Positions 1-9,121 of a DNA stretch of 64,000 bases are shown one piece after another. Origin of the DNA: Microbacterium sp. 8M (GTDB lineage Bacteria > Actinomycetota > Actinomycetes > Actinomycetales > Microbacteriaceae). Made by a program: the position numbers and the translations under genes. The stretch is taken from NCBI RefSeq assembly GCF_902506375.1, contig NZ_LR733284.1, positions 3,323,771 through 3,387,770 of the forward strand. Reading direction: 5' to 3'. The first letter of the stretch is position 1; each line of letters starts with the position of its first letter. The notes under the pieces were generated by a model, which was given only the letters and a program-made list of their open reading frames with translations, had not been told where the DNA came from and made no database searches.

Positions 1-62
1 GCCCCGCCGCGCCTCGCGCGCCCTGCCCTCGCGCCCCCGCGCCGCGCCTCGCGCCGTTCGTC

Positions 63-147
63 TGCCGAGCCACCCCTTTTGCGCGGAGCCACCCCCTTGA
101 ATGCGGCGCACAGAGGGGTGGCTCGCGCAAAGAGGGGTGGCTCGGCG
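63..147. repeat. Nested palindrome with 19-bp word spacing
   Basis: The word GAGCCACCCC occurs at 67-76 and 86-95 and its reverse complement GGGGTGGCTC at 115-124 and 134-143. Direct copies are 19 bp apart and so are the inverted copies, so the whole forms a nested inverted repeat with arms of about 36 bp. There is no T-tract typical of a rho-independent terminator. A second element with another word but the same 19-bp geometry lies at 55351-55429. The first 62 bases hold only GC-rich sequence without a supported gene. Confidence 0.85.
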
Positions 148-207
148 AACCAGGAGCAGGAGCGGGAGATGCGGAATGGATCCTGGATCCATTCGGTTGC
201 ATAGACG

Positions 208-1080
208 GTGACCATCCCCTCCGCCGACCTCCTCGCCGCCGACACTGCGATGGGTGCGGTGACGCTGCTCGTCGCCGATCTCGACGCCATGACCGCGTAC
301 TACCGCGACGCGGTGACGCTGCGGGTGCTGTCGGCCGGCGGCGACCGCGTGGTCCTCGGCCGCGGCACGACCCCCGTCGTGATCCTGCAGCACAGCCCCG
401 ACCTGCGTCACGCGGCGCCGCGGTCCGCAGGGCTGTTCCACACCGCGATCCTGTTCGAGACCCAGGCGGCCCTCGCCGCGGCTCTGTACTCGGTCGCGCG
501 CCGCGCCCCCGGCACGTTCACCGGCAGCGCAGACCATCTGGTGAGCCAGGCCTTCTACTTCACCGACCCGGAGGGCAACGGCGTCGAGCTGTACTGGGAC
601 CGCGACCGCACCCAGTGGAGCTGGACGCACGGCCGCATCGAGATGGACACCCTGTACCTGGATCCGAACGCGTTCCTCGGACAGCACCTCACCGAGGCCG
701 GCACCGAGGACCCGGTGATCGGCGGCGCCGTGGTCGGGCACGTGCACCTGTCGGTGGGCGACGTGGCCTCGGCACGCGAGTTCTACGTGCGCCGTCTCGG
801 CTTCGAGACCACCGCGGAGCTGGGCGGATCCGCTCTGTTCGTGAGCGCCGGCGGGTATCACCACCACATGGCGATGAACACCTGGAACAGCGCCGGCGCC
901 GGCCCGCGCACCCCGGCGCTCGGCCTCGGCCGCGTCGACATCGTGCTGCCCACGGCGGACGACCTCGGATCCGTCGCCGAGCGCATGACGCATTTCGGCG
1001 CCCCCGTGCGCGACGACGGGCAGACGCTGGCGTTCGAGGATCCCTGGGCGAACTCCATCCGCCTCACCGCCGCGGCCTGA
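208..1080 (+). CDS. Two-domain VOC family protein, CatE-like dioxygenase
   Basis: The 290-residue protein starts at GTG 208. It has two vicinal-oxygen-chelate modules, at about residues 10-130 and 170-285, the layout of extradiol dioxygenases such as Bacillus CatE. The first module carries FHTAILF and DPEGNGVELYWDR, and the second carries GHVHLSVGD and YHHHMAMNTW, which hold His residues of the kind that bind the metal in this family. The role is therefore probably metal-dependent ring cleavage or a related VOC reaction in the cytoplasm. The substrate cannot be read from the sequence. The gene is on its own: a palindrome lies upstream and a 16-bp minisatellite downstream, so it does not obviously belong to the sugar locus that follows. 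A glyoxalase- or resistance-type VOC role is possible but less likely for a 290-residue two-module protein. Confidence 0.8.
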   Translation: MTIPSADLLAADTAMGAVTLLVADLDAMTAYYRDAVTLRVLSAGGDRVVLGRGTTPVVILQHSPDLRHAAPRSAGLFHTAILFETQAALAAALYSVARRAPGTFTGSADHLVSQAFYFTDPEGNGVELYWDRDRTQWSWTHGRIEMDTLYLDPNAFLGQHLTEAGTEDPVIGGAVVGHVHLSVGDVASAREFYVRRLGFETTAELGGSALFVSAGGYHHHMAMNTWNSAGAGPRTPALGLGRVDIVLPTADDLGSVAERMTHFGAPVRDDGQTLAFEDPWANSIRLTAAA

Positions 1081-1140
1081 CGCGCGCATCGGTTGGCGGA
1101 GCCGCCGGCCACAGCACGCGGACGCGTCGGCTCCTGCGCT

Positions 1141-1276
1141 CAGCCGACCCTGCGCGCAGCCGACCCGGGCTCAGCCGACCCTGCGCTCAGCCGACCCCGG
1201 CGTCAGCCGACCCTGCGCTCAGCCGACCCCGGCGTCAGCCGACCCTGCGCTCAGCCCACCCGGGCTCAGCCGCCCC
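1141..1276. repeat. 16-bp minisatellite (about 9 copies)
   Basis: The word CAGCCGACCC starts at 1141, 1157, 1172, 1188, 1204, 1220, 1236 and, degenerate, at 1252 and 1267. The period is 16 bp with one 15-bp step, and units ending CTGCGCT and CCGGCGT alternate. The array fills most of the convergent gap between the VOC gene and the DUF2264 gene. There are no unique spacers, so it is not a CRISPR. Confidence 0.85.
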
Positions 1277-1323
1277 GCCCACCCGCACGCGGCCCACTCG
1301 CACGCCGCCCACTCGCCGCGCGC

Positions 1324-3312
1324 TCAGCCCGGCAGCTGCACGGCCGAGACCGCACCGTCAGGCCACGTGACGCACACGGTCGCACCGCCGTCAGCCGCCG
1401 GCACGACCGCCGCGCTCGGCGCCGCCTCGGCACCCCGCCCGAGGCGCACCGCGGCGACGACCACGTCGCCCTCGGCGACCGCGGCGAACTCCAGCCGAGG
1501 GATCGCCGTGACCTCCCCGATCGGCGACGTGCCCGTCTCCGTGCGCGCCGACGCGGTGACCGCGCCACCGCCGATGCCCGACAGCACCCGCAGCTCGGAC
1601 CGCACCCCGTCGAGCGCGACGACGACCGCATCGCCCTGGACGTCCGCCTCGCCCTCGGTCGCAGCGCTCAGCGGCCACCCGCTCACCCGCACCGGGAGCG
1701 GCTCCGCAGAGACGCCGTCGCGGGGCAGGCGCCGGGTCGCGCGCACCTCCCACGAGCCCCGCACGACGCTGGCCGTCGCGAGCAGCGGCCCGTCCGTCAC
1801 GACGCCGGGTCGGCCGGATCCGTGGTCGTAGGTCGGGCCATCGGCGCTCGAGTCCACCCAGTGCGCGTCGGCCACGGAGACCGCGTAGGCGGCCACGCCG
1901 TCGTCGCCGATCGCACCGCGCGCGAACCCGGTGCGGTGCGTCGAGCGCCCTGCGGCATCGAGCGCGCCCACCATGCTGTCGACGGGGTCGTCGATCGTCG
2001 CCCCGGTGAGCGGCGGCAGCGTCGCACTGGAGTAGCCGAACCGCGCGTACAGCGGCGAGTCTCCGCTGCGGTCGCCCTCGAGCGCGTGATCGGCTCCGTG
2101 GTTGATCACCCGCACGATGCCGTCGGCGGCGGTGCCGCTGACGAGCCAGCCGGCCGCGCGGATCACGCGGCGCACGTCGCCGCGCTCGATCGGCAGGGGC
2201 TCCTCCACCGCGGTCCACACCGGGTGGTCGGCGGGCAGCAGCAGCCCGAGGAAGCCCTTCGACCCCCAGTACGGCGAGCCGGCGCCCGAGTACGTCTGCG
2301 CCATGGCGGGCCACTCGCCGAACAGACCCATCGTGAGCAGGCCGCGCTCGTCGATCGCACCGCGCTCCACGAAGGCGCGCAGCTCCGCGGAGGCGGCACG
2401 GCGCAGCGTTCCCAGCGACAGCCGGGTGGCGCCCGTGACCGCGCCCATCCACAGCGGCGCCGCCGTGGCGAACCGGTAGATCAGGCTGCGCCCCTGCAGC
2501 AGGGGCATGCCATCGGCGCCGATCAGCGACGCGCAGTCGTCGAGGAAGTCGGCCAGCCGCGCCCGGAAGACCGGGGCGAGCGTCGCGGAGCCGAACCCCT
2601 CCGAACCTGCGGATCCGGCCCACAGCAGCGGGTACAGGTGCATCGCCCAGCCGCAGTAGTGGTCGTAGTTGCGCATCGGTCCGTCCGCCCACCAGCCGTC
2701 GGTGCGGTAGTAGTCCTCGATGCGGGCGAGGTCGGCGGTGATGCGGGCGGGATCGTGCGGGCCGCCGACGGAGGTCAGGAAGGTCTCCACGGTGATCCGG
2801 AACCAGAGCCAGTTGTTGTCCGGGTACCAGCCCGCAGGGCTCAGGGCGAGCCACGCCACGATGCGCTGCCGCGCGTCCGCGTCGAGCGTGTCCCACAGCC
2901 ACGGCCGGGTGAGCTGCAGTCCGAGCGCGATCGACGCCGCCTCGACCTCGGCCTGCGCCTGCTCGGCGGGGAGGATCCAGCGCTCCGGGTTGTCAGGATC
3001 CGTCCCGGCGACGAGCCCGTCACGGTACCAGTCCAGGAAGCCGTGCGGATCCGCTCCGCGCTCCCCGGCGAGGCGGAATGCGAACAGCATGAACGAGCGT
3101 GCGAACCCCTCGAGGCCGTCGCTGTCCGCGCCGCTGCTGCTCACCTGCCCGGGCAGGCGCACCTGGCTGCGGGTCGGGGTGAAGTACGGCCTCAGCGAAA
3201 GCAGCAGGTGGTCGGCGACGGCCTCCCAGTGCGCGCGCGTCCAGCCGGTGTGCGGTGAGAGCGTGCGGTCCTCGGGAGGCAGGGCCAGGCGTGCGGGGTC
3301 GAAGACGGTCAC
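1324..3312 (-). CDS. DUF2264 domain protein
   Basis: The 662-residue protein starts with GTG at 3312, which overlaps the stop of the upstream regulator by 4 bp (GTGA). The reading frame stays open far upstream, but similarity to the family begins just after this start. The N-terminal stretch PEDRTLSPHTGWTRAHW is the hallmark of DUF2264, whose members have an alpha/alpha-barrel-like N-terminal part (here to about residue 400) and a beta-rich C-terminal part. The biochemical function of DUF2264 is not established. It often sits beside polysaccharide lyases, and here it is the last gene of a heparinase-regulator-DUF2264 operon, so I infer a role in processing uronate-containing oligosaccharides. 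There is no signal peptide, so it should be cytoplasmic. Confidence 0.85.
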   Translation of the reverse strand: MTVFDPARLALPPEDRTLSPHTGWTRAHWEAVADHLLLSLRPYFTPTRSQVRLPGQVSSSGADSDGLEGFARSFMLFAFRLAGERGADPHGFLDWYRDGLVAGTDPDNPERWILPAEQAQAEVEAASIALGLQLTRPWLWDTLDADARQRIVAWLALSPAGWYPDNNWLWFRITVETFLTSVGGPHDPARITADLARIEDYYRTDGWWADGPMRNYDHYCGWAMHLYPLLWAGSAGSEGFGSATLAPVFRARLADFLDDCASLIGADGMPLLQGRSLIYRFATAAPLWMGAVTGATRLSLGTLRRAASAELRAFVERGAIDERGLLTMGLFGEWPAMAQTYSGAGSPYWGSKGFLGLLLPADHPVWTAVEEPLPIERGDVRRVIRAAGWLVSGTAADGIVRVINHGADHALEGDRSGDSPLYARFGYSSATLPPLTGATIDDPVDSMVGALDAAGRSTHRTGFARGAIGDDGVAAYAVSVADAHWVDSSADGPTYDHGSGRPGVVTDGPLLATASVVRGSWEVRATRRLPRDGVSAEPLPVRVSGWPLSAATEGEADVQGDAVVVALDGVRSELRVLSGIGGGAVTASARTETGTSPIGEVTAIPRLEFAAVAEGDVVVAAVRLGRGAEAAPSAAVVPAADGGATVCVTWPDGAVSAVQLPG

Positions 3313-4550
3313 GGGGTGTCCTCCAGGACGGGTTCGGCGACGGGTCCGGCAGCCGGCGGGACGGGTTCGGCAGCGGGCGGGACGGGGTGCGAGGCAGCGG
3401 GCGGGACGGGGTGCGAGGCAGCGGGCGGGACGGCGGAGTCGACGTCGATGACGGGACGCAGCGACGACTCGCGCACGTGCAGCTCGGGGCTGAGCTTCAC
3501 GCGGAACGCGGGGCGCCCGCTGCCCGACTCGAGCCTCGCGACGAGCAGGTTGACCGCCTCCCGGCCGACGTGCTGCTTGGGCGGACGGACGGCGGTGATG
3601 GCGGGGTCGCCGAAGCGGGCGACGTCGTCGTCGTAGGCGACGATCGCGAGGTCGTGCGGCACCCTGATGCCCCGGTCCAGGGCGTGCTGCTCGAGGGCGA
3701 TCGCCTGCGGATCCGGCAGCACGATCACGGCCGTGGTGCCGGTCTCGCGGATCCGCCGCAGCGCCTCGTCCATCTCCCGCTCGCGTCCCGGAGCGTCGAA
3801 GCGCACGCCGCTCAGCATGGCGACGTCGAACGGCAGGCCGAGCGCGCGCAGCGTGTCGCGCCAACCGCGGCGCACGTGCCGTCCGGTCGGCATCTCGCTC
3901 TCCAGGATGAGACCGATCCGCTCGTGACCCGCCTCGTGCAGGTGCCGCACCGCGAGGGCGGCGCCCGCCGCATGGTCGGAGACGACCGACTCCAGATGCG
4001 GCGCGGCCGCCGCCGCGCGCACGCGCCGCTCGGCGAGCACCACCGGCACGGGGAGCGAGTCGAGCCACTCGAGCATCTGCACGCCCGCCTCGCCTGCGGT
4101 GTCCGGGGCGACGATGAGTCCGTGCAGTCCCGGCGTGTTCAGCAGCGCCTCGACCTGACGGCGGTTGTCGCGCAGCTCGTAGGTGGAGGCGCGCAGCAGC
4201 AGCCGGGCGCGCAGCTGGGCGGCCTGTGCCCTGGCCCCGTGCACGATCGGCGGCCAGTAGTAGTCGAGCGAGGGCACGACCATGCCGATCGTGTAGCGGG
4301 TGACGCCCGGGTCGTGGCCGGCGAGGGCGGGGCTCAGACCCGGTTCGATCGAGCTGCGCAGCGTCGCACCGCCGTGCACGCGGGTGACGAGTCCCTGCTG
4401 GGCGAGCGTGTTGATGTCGCGGCGCACGGTGAGTTCGCTGACGCCGAGGCGCCCCGCGATGGCGGAGACGCTGACGGATCCGTGCTCGCGGATCTCGTCC
4501 ATGATGCGCTCCCGGCGCTGCAGGGCGAACAGCGGATCCTTCGCGCTCAT
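3309..4550 (-). CDS. DeoR-type HTH fused to LacI-type sugar sensor, transcriptional regulator
   Basis: The 413-residue protein starts at ATG 4550, overlapping the heparinase stop by 4 bp. Residues about 8-60 are a DeoR-type winged helix (RRERIMDEIREHG, then SELTVRRDINTLAQQGLV and RVHGGA). Residues about 85-375 are a periplasmic-binding-protein-like sensor of the LacI/GalR kind (GMVVPSLDYYWPP, GHERIGLILE, AIVAYDDDVARFGDP). Classic DeoR proteins instead carry a DeoRC sugar-phosphate sensor, so this is a hybrid architecture. The last 35-40 residues are a proline-rich tail with the repeat PPAASHPV, encoded by a 24-bp minisatellite at about 3370-3440. It sits between the lyase and DUF2264 genes and probably controls this operon and the divergent ABC operon in response to a sugar. 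The ligand is unknown. Confidence 0.85.
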   Translation of the reverse strand: MSAKDPLFALQRRERIMDEIREHGSVSVSAIAGRLGVSELTVRRDINTLAQQGLVTRVHGGATLRSSIEPGLSPALAGHDPGVTRYTIGMVVPSLDYYWPPIVHGARAQAAQLRARLLLRASTYELRDNRRQVEALLNTPGLHGLIVAPDTAGEAGVQMLEWLDSLPVPVVLAERRVRAAAAAPHLESVVSDHAAGAALAVRHLHEAGHERIGLILESEMPTGRHVRRGWRDTLRALGLPFDVAMLSGVRFDAPGREREMDEALRRIRETGTTAVIVLPDPQAIALEQHALDRGIRVPHDLAIVAYDDDVARFGDPAITAVRPPKQHVGREAVNLLVARLESGSGRPAFRVKLSPELHVRESSLRPVIDVDSAVPPAASHPVPPAASHPVPPAAEPVPPAAGPVAEPVLEDTP

Positions 4551-6592
4551 GAGAGCTCCTCGATGACGGTGGTGAGCGTTCCGGTGCGCCCGGGGACGGC
4601 GTATCCGAGGCGGGTGAGGCGCGGCCCCCAGATCCCGACGAGCTCGGGGTCGTCGAGCTCCCACACCTCGAGCGCGGGCTCGACGGGCGCGTCGTCGCGG
4701 ACCGCGGTGACCCGGATCCGGTGCTCGTCGGCGGCGATCTCGACACCGCCGTCCGTGCGCGCGACGGCCCCCGCCGCGACGAGGTGCACCCGGTTCGCGC
4801 CCGCCTCGTGCAACCGCCACACGTCGGCGACCTCGATCCGCCGGACGGGCTCCCCCGCGGGGGCCGTTCCATCCGCGCGGCCGACCCGGAAGGTGCGCCG
4901 CCAGGAGTCGCCGTCGGGGAGCGGGTACGCACCCGACAGCTCGAGCTCGAGCGACGGATCGGCCTCGACCCCCGGCCCCGCCTCGGTCGCGGGATCCGGC
5001 TCGCCCCGCGGCGCACTGACCACCTGCGCCGAGAAGGCAGGCCCCTCGCCCTGCTCGAGACCGAGCGGAGCAGGCGCGTTGTGCCAGCCGCTCTGCATCG
5101 CGCGGATCCCGTACCGCTCGGCGCTGAAGGTCTGCGCGGTGTAGGTCGGCTTGCCGACATCAACGAGCAGCGGCCGCCCGCCGGCCGCGACGATGAAGGA
5201 TCCCAGGTCCTTGTGGTTGTGGTTCTCGTCGTTCGTGCCGCCCTTCGCGGCGAGCGCGAGCCCCTCCGCCGAGCCCGCCGCTCCCCGGCGCACGAGCACT
5301 TGCACCGATCCCAGCCACACCGCCTCCGGAAGCGGTGGCTCCGCCGGCGTCGCGTCGCGCCAGGCGTCGTCGACGAGTGCGCGGACGAGGCGGGGCAGAC
5401 CGCCGGACGCGTCCGCCACGGGCTCCCCCGGGCGGCGTGCGGCGCGTGCCCAGGCGGTGACCCGCGCGTCGCCGATGAGCCCGCCCCAGCGGAACGGCAG
5501 CTGCCACGGCTCATGCCCGCGCGAGCGGGCCCAGCCGTCGGCCACGTTCACGTACCACTGCCCGCCCAGGTGCATGCGCATCGGGAAGCGCAGCGTCTCG
5601 GCCACGACCGGGACGGTGCGCGCATCGAGACCCCCGTCGGTGAGGGACGTCACGAGGTCGAGCAGCTCGAGCATCCGTCCCGCGCCGTTCCACCAGTACG
5701 CGACCCCCTCGTCGATCGCGCCGTCGGCGGGCAGCTCAGCGAGGTAGCGGTCGAGGCTGTCCAGCGCCCGCGCGAGCAGACGCGCGATGCGTCCGGCGTC
5801 GTCGAGCAGCAGCACCGCGGCGAGCAGCACGTTGCCGAGGATCCACGGGTTCCAGTTGTTCACCTCGCGCCAGTAGCCGAGCCACCACAGGTCGTCGCGG
5901 GTCTCGAACGGGGTGAACACGCGCACCTCGGCCTCGTGCCGGATGCGCTCGCGGAGGCCCGGCCAGCTCTCGTCCCACCGCGGCCCCAGAATGCGGTCGG
6001 CGACCGCGAGCTGCGCCACGATCTCGCCGGCGACCAGGTCGAGGTACGGCGCGGTGACGTCCGGGAGCACGAACCCGCGCCGGGCGTGCGCGTCGTCATG
6101 CGCAGGCAGTGACCAGGTGCTCTGCTCGCACAGCACCACGACGCCGTCGGCCGCCTCATCGATCCAGCGCTGCTCCTCGGTCGCCGCGGCCGCGATCACG
6201 GCGCGGGTGAGCCGCTGCTGGCGCTCCGACACCGCGCCCTCGTAGGTCGCGCGGTCGCCGTCGCGCACGTAGCGGGCGAAGAGCGAGCCCAGCGCGTCGG
6301 GCCAGGGCCGGCCGAGATCGGCCTGCGCGGCGCTCCGGATCCGTTCGAGCGTGATCGGATCCGCCTGCGCCCACACGTCGCGGCGCGTGATCGGCGGGAT
6401 CCCCGACCGCTGCCGGAGGCGCTCCGGCGGCACGTCGCCGAGGGCCGCGTGCAGCGCGGCCTCGCGCATGGCGTCGCCCCAGGCGGCGAACAGCGGGCCG
6501 CGGAATTCCGCGGTCTCCACGACCGTCCCGGGCGGCGGTGTCGCGTGCGCGCTGACCCGGGAAAGGGCGTCCGCCTCGAGGTTCCGCGTCAT
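4547..6592 (-). CDS. Heparinase II/III-like polysaccharide lyase family protein
   Basis: The 681-residue protein has an alpha-helical N-terminal half with conserved aromatic patches (LWWLGYWREVNNWNPWI, AYWWNGAGRMLELL) and a beta-sheet C-terminal half opening with NENHNHKDLGSFIVAAGG at about residue 455. This H-x-H-x-D-x-GSF motif marks the heparinase II/III fold shared by PL12, PL15, PL17 and PL21 lyases, which cleave uronic-acid glycosides by beta-elimination. No signal peptide is visible, so it probably acts on imported oligosaccharides as an exo-lyase. It is the first gene of the minus-strand operon and diverges from the dehydrogenase/ABC operon. Substrate assignment (alginate, glycosaminoglycan, ulvan or pectin-like) is not possible from sequence alone. 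Confidence 0.82.
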   Translation of the reverse strand: MTRNLEADALSRVSAHATPPPGTVVETAEFRGPLFAAWGDAMREAALHAALGDVPPERLRQRSGIPPITRRDVWAQADPITLERIRSAAQADLGRPWPDALGSLFARYVRDGDRATYEGAVSERQQRLTRAVIAAAATEEQRWIDEAADGVVVLCEQSTWSLPAHDDAHARRGFVLPDVTAPYLDLVAGEIVAQLAVADRILGPRWDESWPGLRERIRHEAEVRVFTPFETRDDLWWLGYWREVNNWNPWILGNVLLAAVLLLDDAGRIARLLARALDSLDRYLAELPADGAIDEGVAYWWNGAGRMLELLDLVTSLTDGGLDARTVPVVAETLRFPMRMHLGGQWYVNVADGWARSRGHEPWQLPFRWGGLIGDARVTAWARAARRPGEPVADASGGLPRLVRALVDDAWRDATPAEPPLPEAVWLGSVQVLVRRGAAGSAEGLALAAKGGTNDENHNHKDLGSFIVAAGGRPLLVDVGKPTYTAQTFSAERYGIRAMQSGWHNAPAPLGLEQGEGPAFSAQVVSAPRGEPDPATEAGPGVEADPSLELELSGAYPLPDGDSWRRTFRVGRADGTAPAGEPVRRIEVADVWRLHEAGANRVHLVAAGAVARTDGGVEIAADEHRIRVTAVRDDAPVEPALEVWELDDPELVGIWGPRLTRLGYAVPGRTGTLTTVIEELS

Positions 6593-6734
6593 GACTCAAC
6601 CTTCGTTTGTGCTGGTATCTGTTCGACTTTGAATGTTTGATTTCGTCTCGAACGAGTCCGAGTATCTACTGAGTTCAGCGACGATGCAATGCCCTGCTTC
6701 GTCGGGTTCAGACGAAGGATGGGAACCGCCGGCG
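6593..6734. promoter_or_regulatory. Divergent promoter region with inverted repeat
   Basis: This 142-bp gap must hold the promoters of both divergent sugar operons. A 7-bp inverted repeat CTTCGTC-N7-GACGAAG lies at 6697-6717, just before the dehydrogenase start. Further TTCGT/AACGA half-like words occur at 6602-6606, 6642-6646 and about 6649-6654. Such words resemble DeoR-family sites, so the hybrid regulator is the natural candidate to bind here, but this is inference. Confidence 0.4.
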
Positions 6735-7754
6735 ATGACCGCATCCACCACCCCCAACGCTCTTGTCGTGATGTCGCGAGAGGTGTTCGAGCGGCAGTTC
6801 GACGACGCCCGGATCACCCGCCTCCGCCGTCTCGCGACGGTGCCGGATCCGGTCTTCACCGACGACCTCGACGACCCGGCCCTCGCCGGACGGCTGGCCG
6901 AGGTGGAGGTGCTGCTGACCGGCTGGGGCGCCCCGCGCCTGGACGCGCAGCGGCTGGCCCGCCTGCCGAAGCTGCGCGCGATGCTGCACTGCGCCGGATC
7001 GATCCGGCCTCAGGTGAGCGACGAGTTCTGGGCGCGCGGGATCCGGGCGGCCTCGGTCGCCGACGTCAACGCCGCACCGGTCGCGGAGTTCACGCTCGCG
7101 GCCGTGATCTTCGCCGGCAAGAAGGCCCCCTTCATCGCCGCCGACCCGGCCTCGCGCCGGCTGAACGGTCTGCAGGCGGAGCGCTTCGGCGAACTCAGCA
7201 ACTTCGGGCGCACGATCGGCGTCGTCGGCTTCAGCCGGGTCGGCCGCCGCGTCGTGAGCGTGCTCCAGCAGCTCGACGACGTGACTGTGCTCGTCGCGGA
7301 CCCGTACGCGGATCCGGACGAGATCGCCGCGGCCGGCGGCGTGCACACCTCGCTCGAGGCGCTGCTGCCGCGCGTCGACGTGCTCTCCCTGCACGCGCCA
7401 GAGCTGCCCTCCACCCGCCACATGATCGGCGCGGAGCAGCTGGCCGCTCTGCCCGACCACGCGACCGTGATCAACACCGCGCGCGGCAGCCTCATCGACA
7501 CCGCCGCCCTCGAGCGCGAGTGCGGCAGCGGCCGGCTGAACGCGATCCTCGACGTGACCGACCCCGAGCCGCTGCCGGAGGGCTCCCCGCTGTTCCCGCT
7601 GCCGAACGTCATGATCACGCCGCACCTGGCCGGATCCCTGGGATCCGAGCTGTTCCGCATGACCGACGCGGCGCTCGACGAGCTCGAACGCTACGCCGCC
7701 GGCGAGCCGCTGTGGGAAGAGGTCACCCTCGACGCCCTGCAGCTGAGCGCCTGA
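6735..7754 (+). CDS. D-2-hydroxyacid dehydrogenase (NAD-dependent)
   Basis: I place the start at ATG 6735, giving 339 residues. The frame is open from 6633, but those 34 extra residues look like non-coding sequence and overlap the promoter region. The protein has the substrate-domain and Rossmann layout of the D-isomer 2-hydroxyacid dehydrogenase family. It carries the nucleotide-binding loop GVVGFSRVGRR, the catalytic Arg in NTARGSLID, an acidic residue in DVTDPEPLP and the catalytic His in TPHLAGS. It would reduce or oxidise a 2-keto/2-hydroxy acid with NAD(P)H in the cytoplasm. As first gene of the ABC-transporter operon opposite a lyase, it may process a keto-acid from unsaturated uronate breakdown. 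The actual substrate is not visible. Confidence 0.85.
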   Translation: MTASTTPNALVVMSREVFERQFDDARITRLRRLATVPDPVFTDDLDDPALAGRLAEVEVLLTGWGAPRLDAQRLARLPKLRAMLHCAGSIRPQVSDEFWARGIRAASVADVNAAPVAEFTLAAVIFAGKKAPFIAADPASRRLNGLQAERFGELSNFGRTIGVVGFSRVGRRVVSVLQQLDDVTVLVADPYADPDEIAAAGGVHTSLEALLPRVDVLSLHAPELPSTRHMIGAEQLAALPDHATVINTARGSLIDTAALERECGSGRLNAILDVTDPEPLPEGSPLFPLPNVMITPHLAGSLGSELFRMTDAALDELERYAAGEPLWEEVTLDALQLSA

Positions 7755-7816
7755 GGCCCGTCCCCACTCGCACCACCCGATCCGCATCACCTCATCCGTT
7801 CAAAGGAGAACCCCGC

Positions 7817-9103
7817 ATGAAGAGAAGGCTCATCGCCGTCGGCACCGTGGCCGCCGCAGCGCTCGTGCTCGCCGGCTGCGCCGGCACGTCCGCGCCCGCG
7901 TCCACCTCCACGAGCACGGAGGACGGCGCGCCCGCCACCGTGTCCATCGCGCTGTGGGACCTGCAGAAGACCCCCGAGTTCACCGCGCTGATCACCGCCT
8001 TCCAGAAGGCCAACCCGAACATCACGATCCAGCCGGTGGACATCCCGTCCGTCAACTACGAGGACAAGATCACGACCATGCTGGCAGGAGGCGACAGCAC
8101 CGACATCATCACGGTGAAGAACCTCACCGACTTCGGCGGCTACATGCAGAAGCAGCAGTTCCAGAAGGTGGACGACGTCATCGCCGCTCTGCCGAAGGAC
8201 AAGATCCCCGCCACCGAGCAGTACAAGTACAAGGGCGCCTACTACGCCGCGCCCTACCGGCAGGACTTCCACGTCCTGTACTACAACAAGGACCTCTTCA
8301 AGGCCGCGGGCGTCGAGGATCCGGACAACCTGACCTGGGACGAGTTCGCGGCGGCCGCGAAGAAGCTCACCACCGGCGATGGCGCTTCCAAGACGTACGG
8401 TGCGTACATCCACACCTGGAACTCGATGGTGCAGGGCTACGCTGCGGCGCAGCAGGACAAGCCGTACGACAAGGCGGACTACTCCTGGATGTCCGACCAG
8501 TACGACGTCACGCTGGAGATGCAGAAGGCCGGATCCACCATGGACTGGGCCACCGCGAACAGCACGAAGACCGGGTACGCCAACATGTTCGAGACCGGCA
8601 AGGCCGCCATGGTGCCGATGGGCACGTGGCTGATCGCGCCGCTGCTGGCCGACAAGAAGGCCGGCACGACGAGCGTGAACTGGGGCATCGCCCCGGTCCC
8701 GCAGCGCAAGGCCGGCGGCAAGATCACCACGATGGGCGGGCCGACCGGTTTCGCGATCAACAAGAACGCGAAGAACGCCGCCGCCGCGAAGAAGTTCCTG
8801 GAGTTCGCCGCGGGCCCGGAGGGGGCCGAGGCGGTGGCCGGCGCGGGCATCGTCCCGGCGTACCACAGCGACGAGATCACGAAGGCGTACTTCGCCCTCG
8901 AGGGCATGCCGCAGGACGCGCTGTCGAAGAAGGCCTTCGCGCCCGACACGATCCGCGCCGACGGCCCCACCGGACCGGATGCCGCGGCGATGGGCGGCGT
9001 CCTCAAGCAGGAGCACGAGCTCATCATGACGGGCAGCAAGTCCGTCGACGACGGCCTCGCCGAGATGGCGGACCGCGTGAAGAACGAGGTCCTGCAGCAG
9101 TGA
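7817..9103 (+). CDS. CUT1 sugar ABC transporter substrate-binding lipoprotein
   Basis: The 428-residue protein starts at ATG 7817 behind a strong AAAGGAGA ribosome site. The signal peptide ends in the lipobox LVLAGC, so Cys of about residue 21 is lipidated and the protein is tethered outside the membrane. A Thr/Ser-rich spacer (APASTSTSTED) follows, then a family 1 extracellular solute-binding fold (TVSIALWDLQKTPEFTAL, YYAAPYRQDFHVLYYNKDLF). It hands a sugar or oligosaccharide to the two permeases encoded just downstream. The gap to the permease gene holds a large palindrome (9122-9199) that could protect or terminate the transcript and favour the binding protein. No ATPase gene is present. 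Confidence 0.92.
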   Translation: MKRRLIAVGTVAAAALVLAGCAGTSAPASTSTSTEDGAPATVSIALWDLQKTPEFTALITAFQKANPNITIQPVDIPSVNYEDKITTMLAGGDSTDIITVKNLTDFGGYMQKQQFQKVDDVIAALPKDKIPATEQYKYKGAYYAAPYRQDFHVLYYNKDLFKAAGVEDPDNLTWDEFAAAAKKLTTGDGASKTYGAYIHTWNSMVQGYAAAQQDKPYDKADYSWMSDQYDVTLEMQKAGSTMDWATANSTKTGYANMFETGKAAMVPMGTWLIAPLLADKKAGTTSVNWGIAPVPQRKAGGKITTMGGPTGFAINKNAKNAAAAKKFLEFAAGPEGAEAVAGAGIVPAYHSDEITKAYFALEGMPQDALSKKAFAPDTIRADGPTGPDAAAMGGVLKQEHELIMTGSKSVDDGLAEMADRVKNEVLQQ

Positions 9104-9121
9104 CACACGGTCGCTGAGCGC

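Noticed and set aside
1324-5514. DUF2264 as a 1396-residue fusion protein
   Set aside because: The frame is open upstream by GC bias, but that part overlaps the regulator and lyase genes in another frame and is low-complexity. The GTGA overlap at 3309-3312 marks the true start.
6633-6734. Start of the dehydrogenase at 6633
   Set aside because: The extra 34 residues show no similarity to the family and would cover the divergent promoter region.
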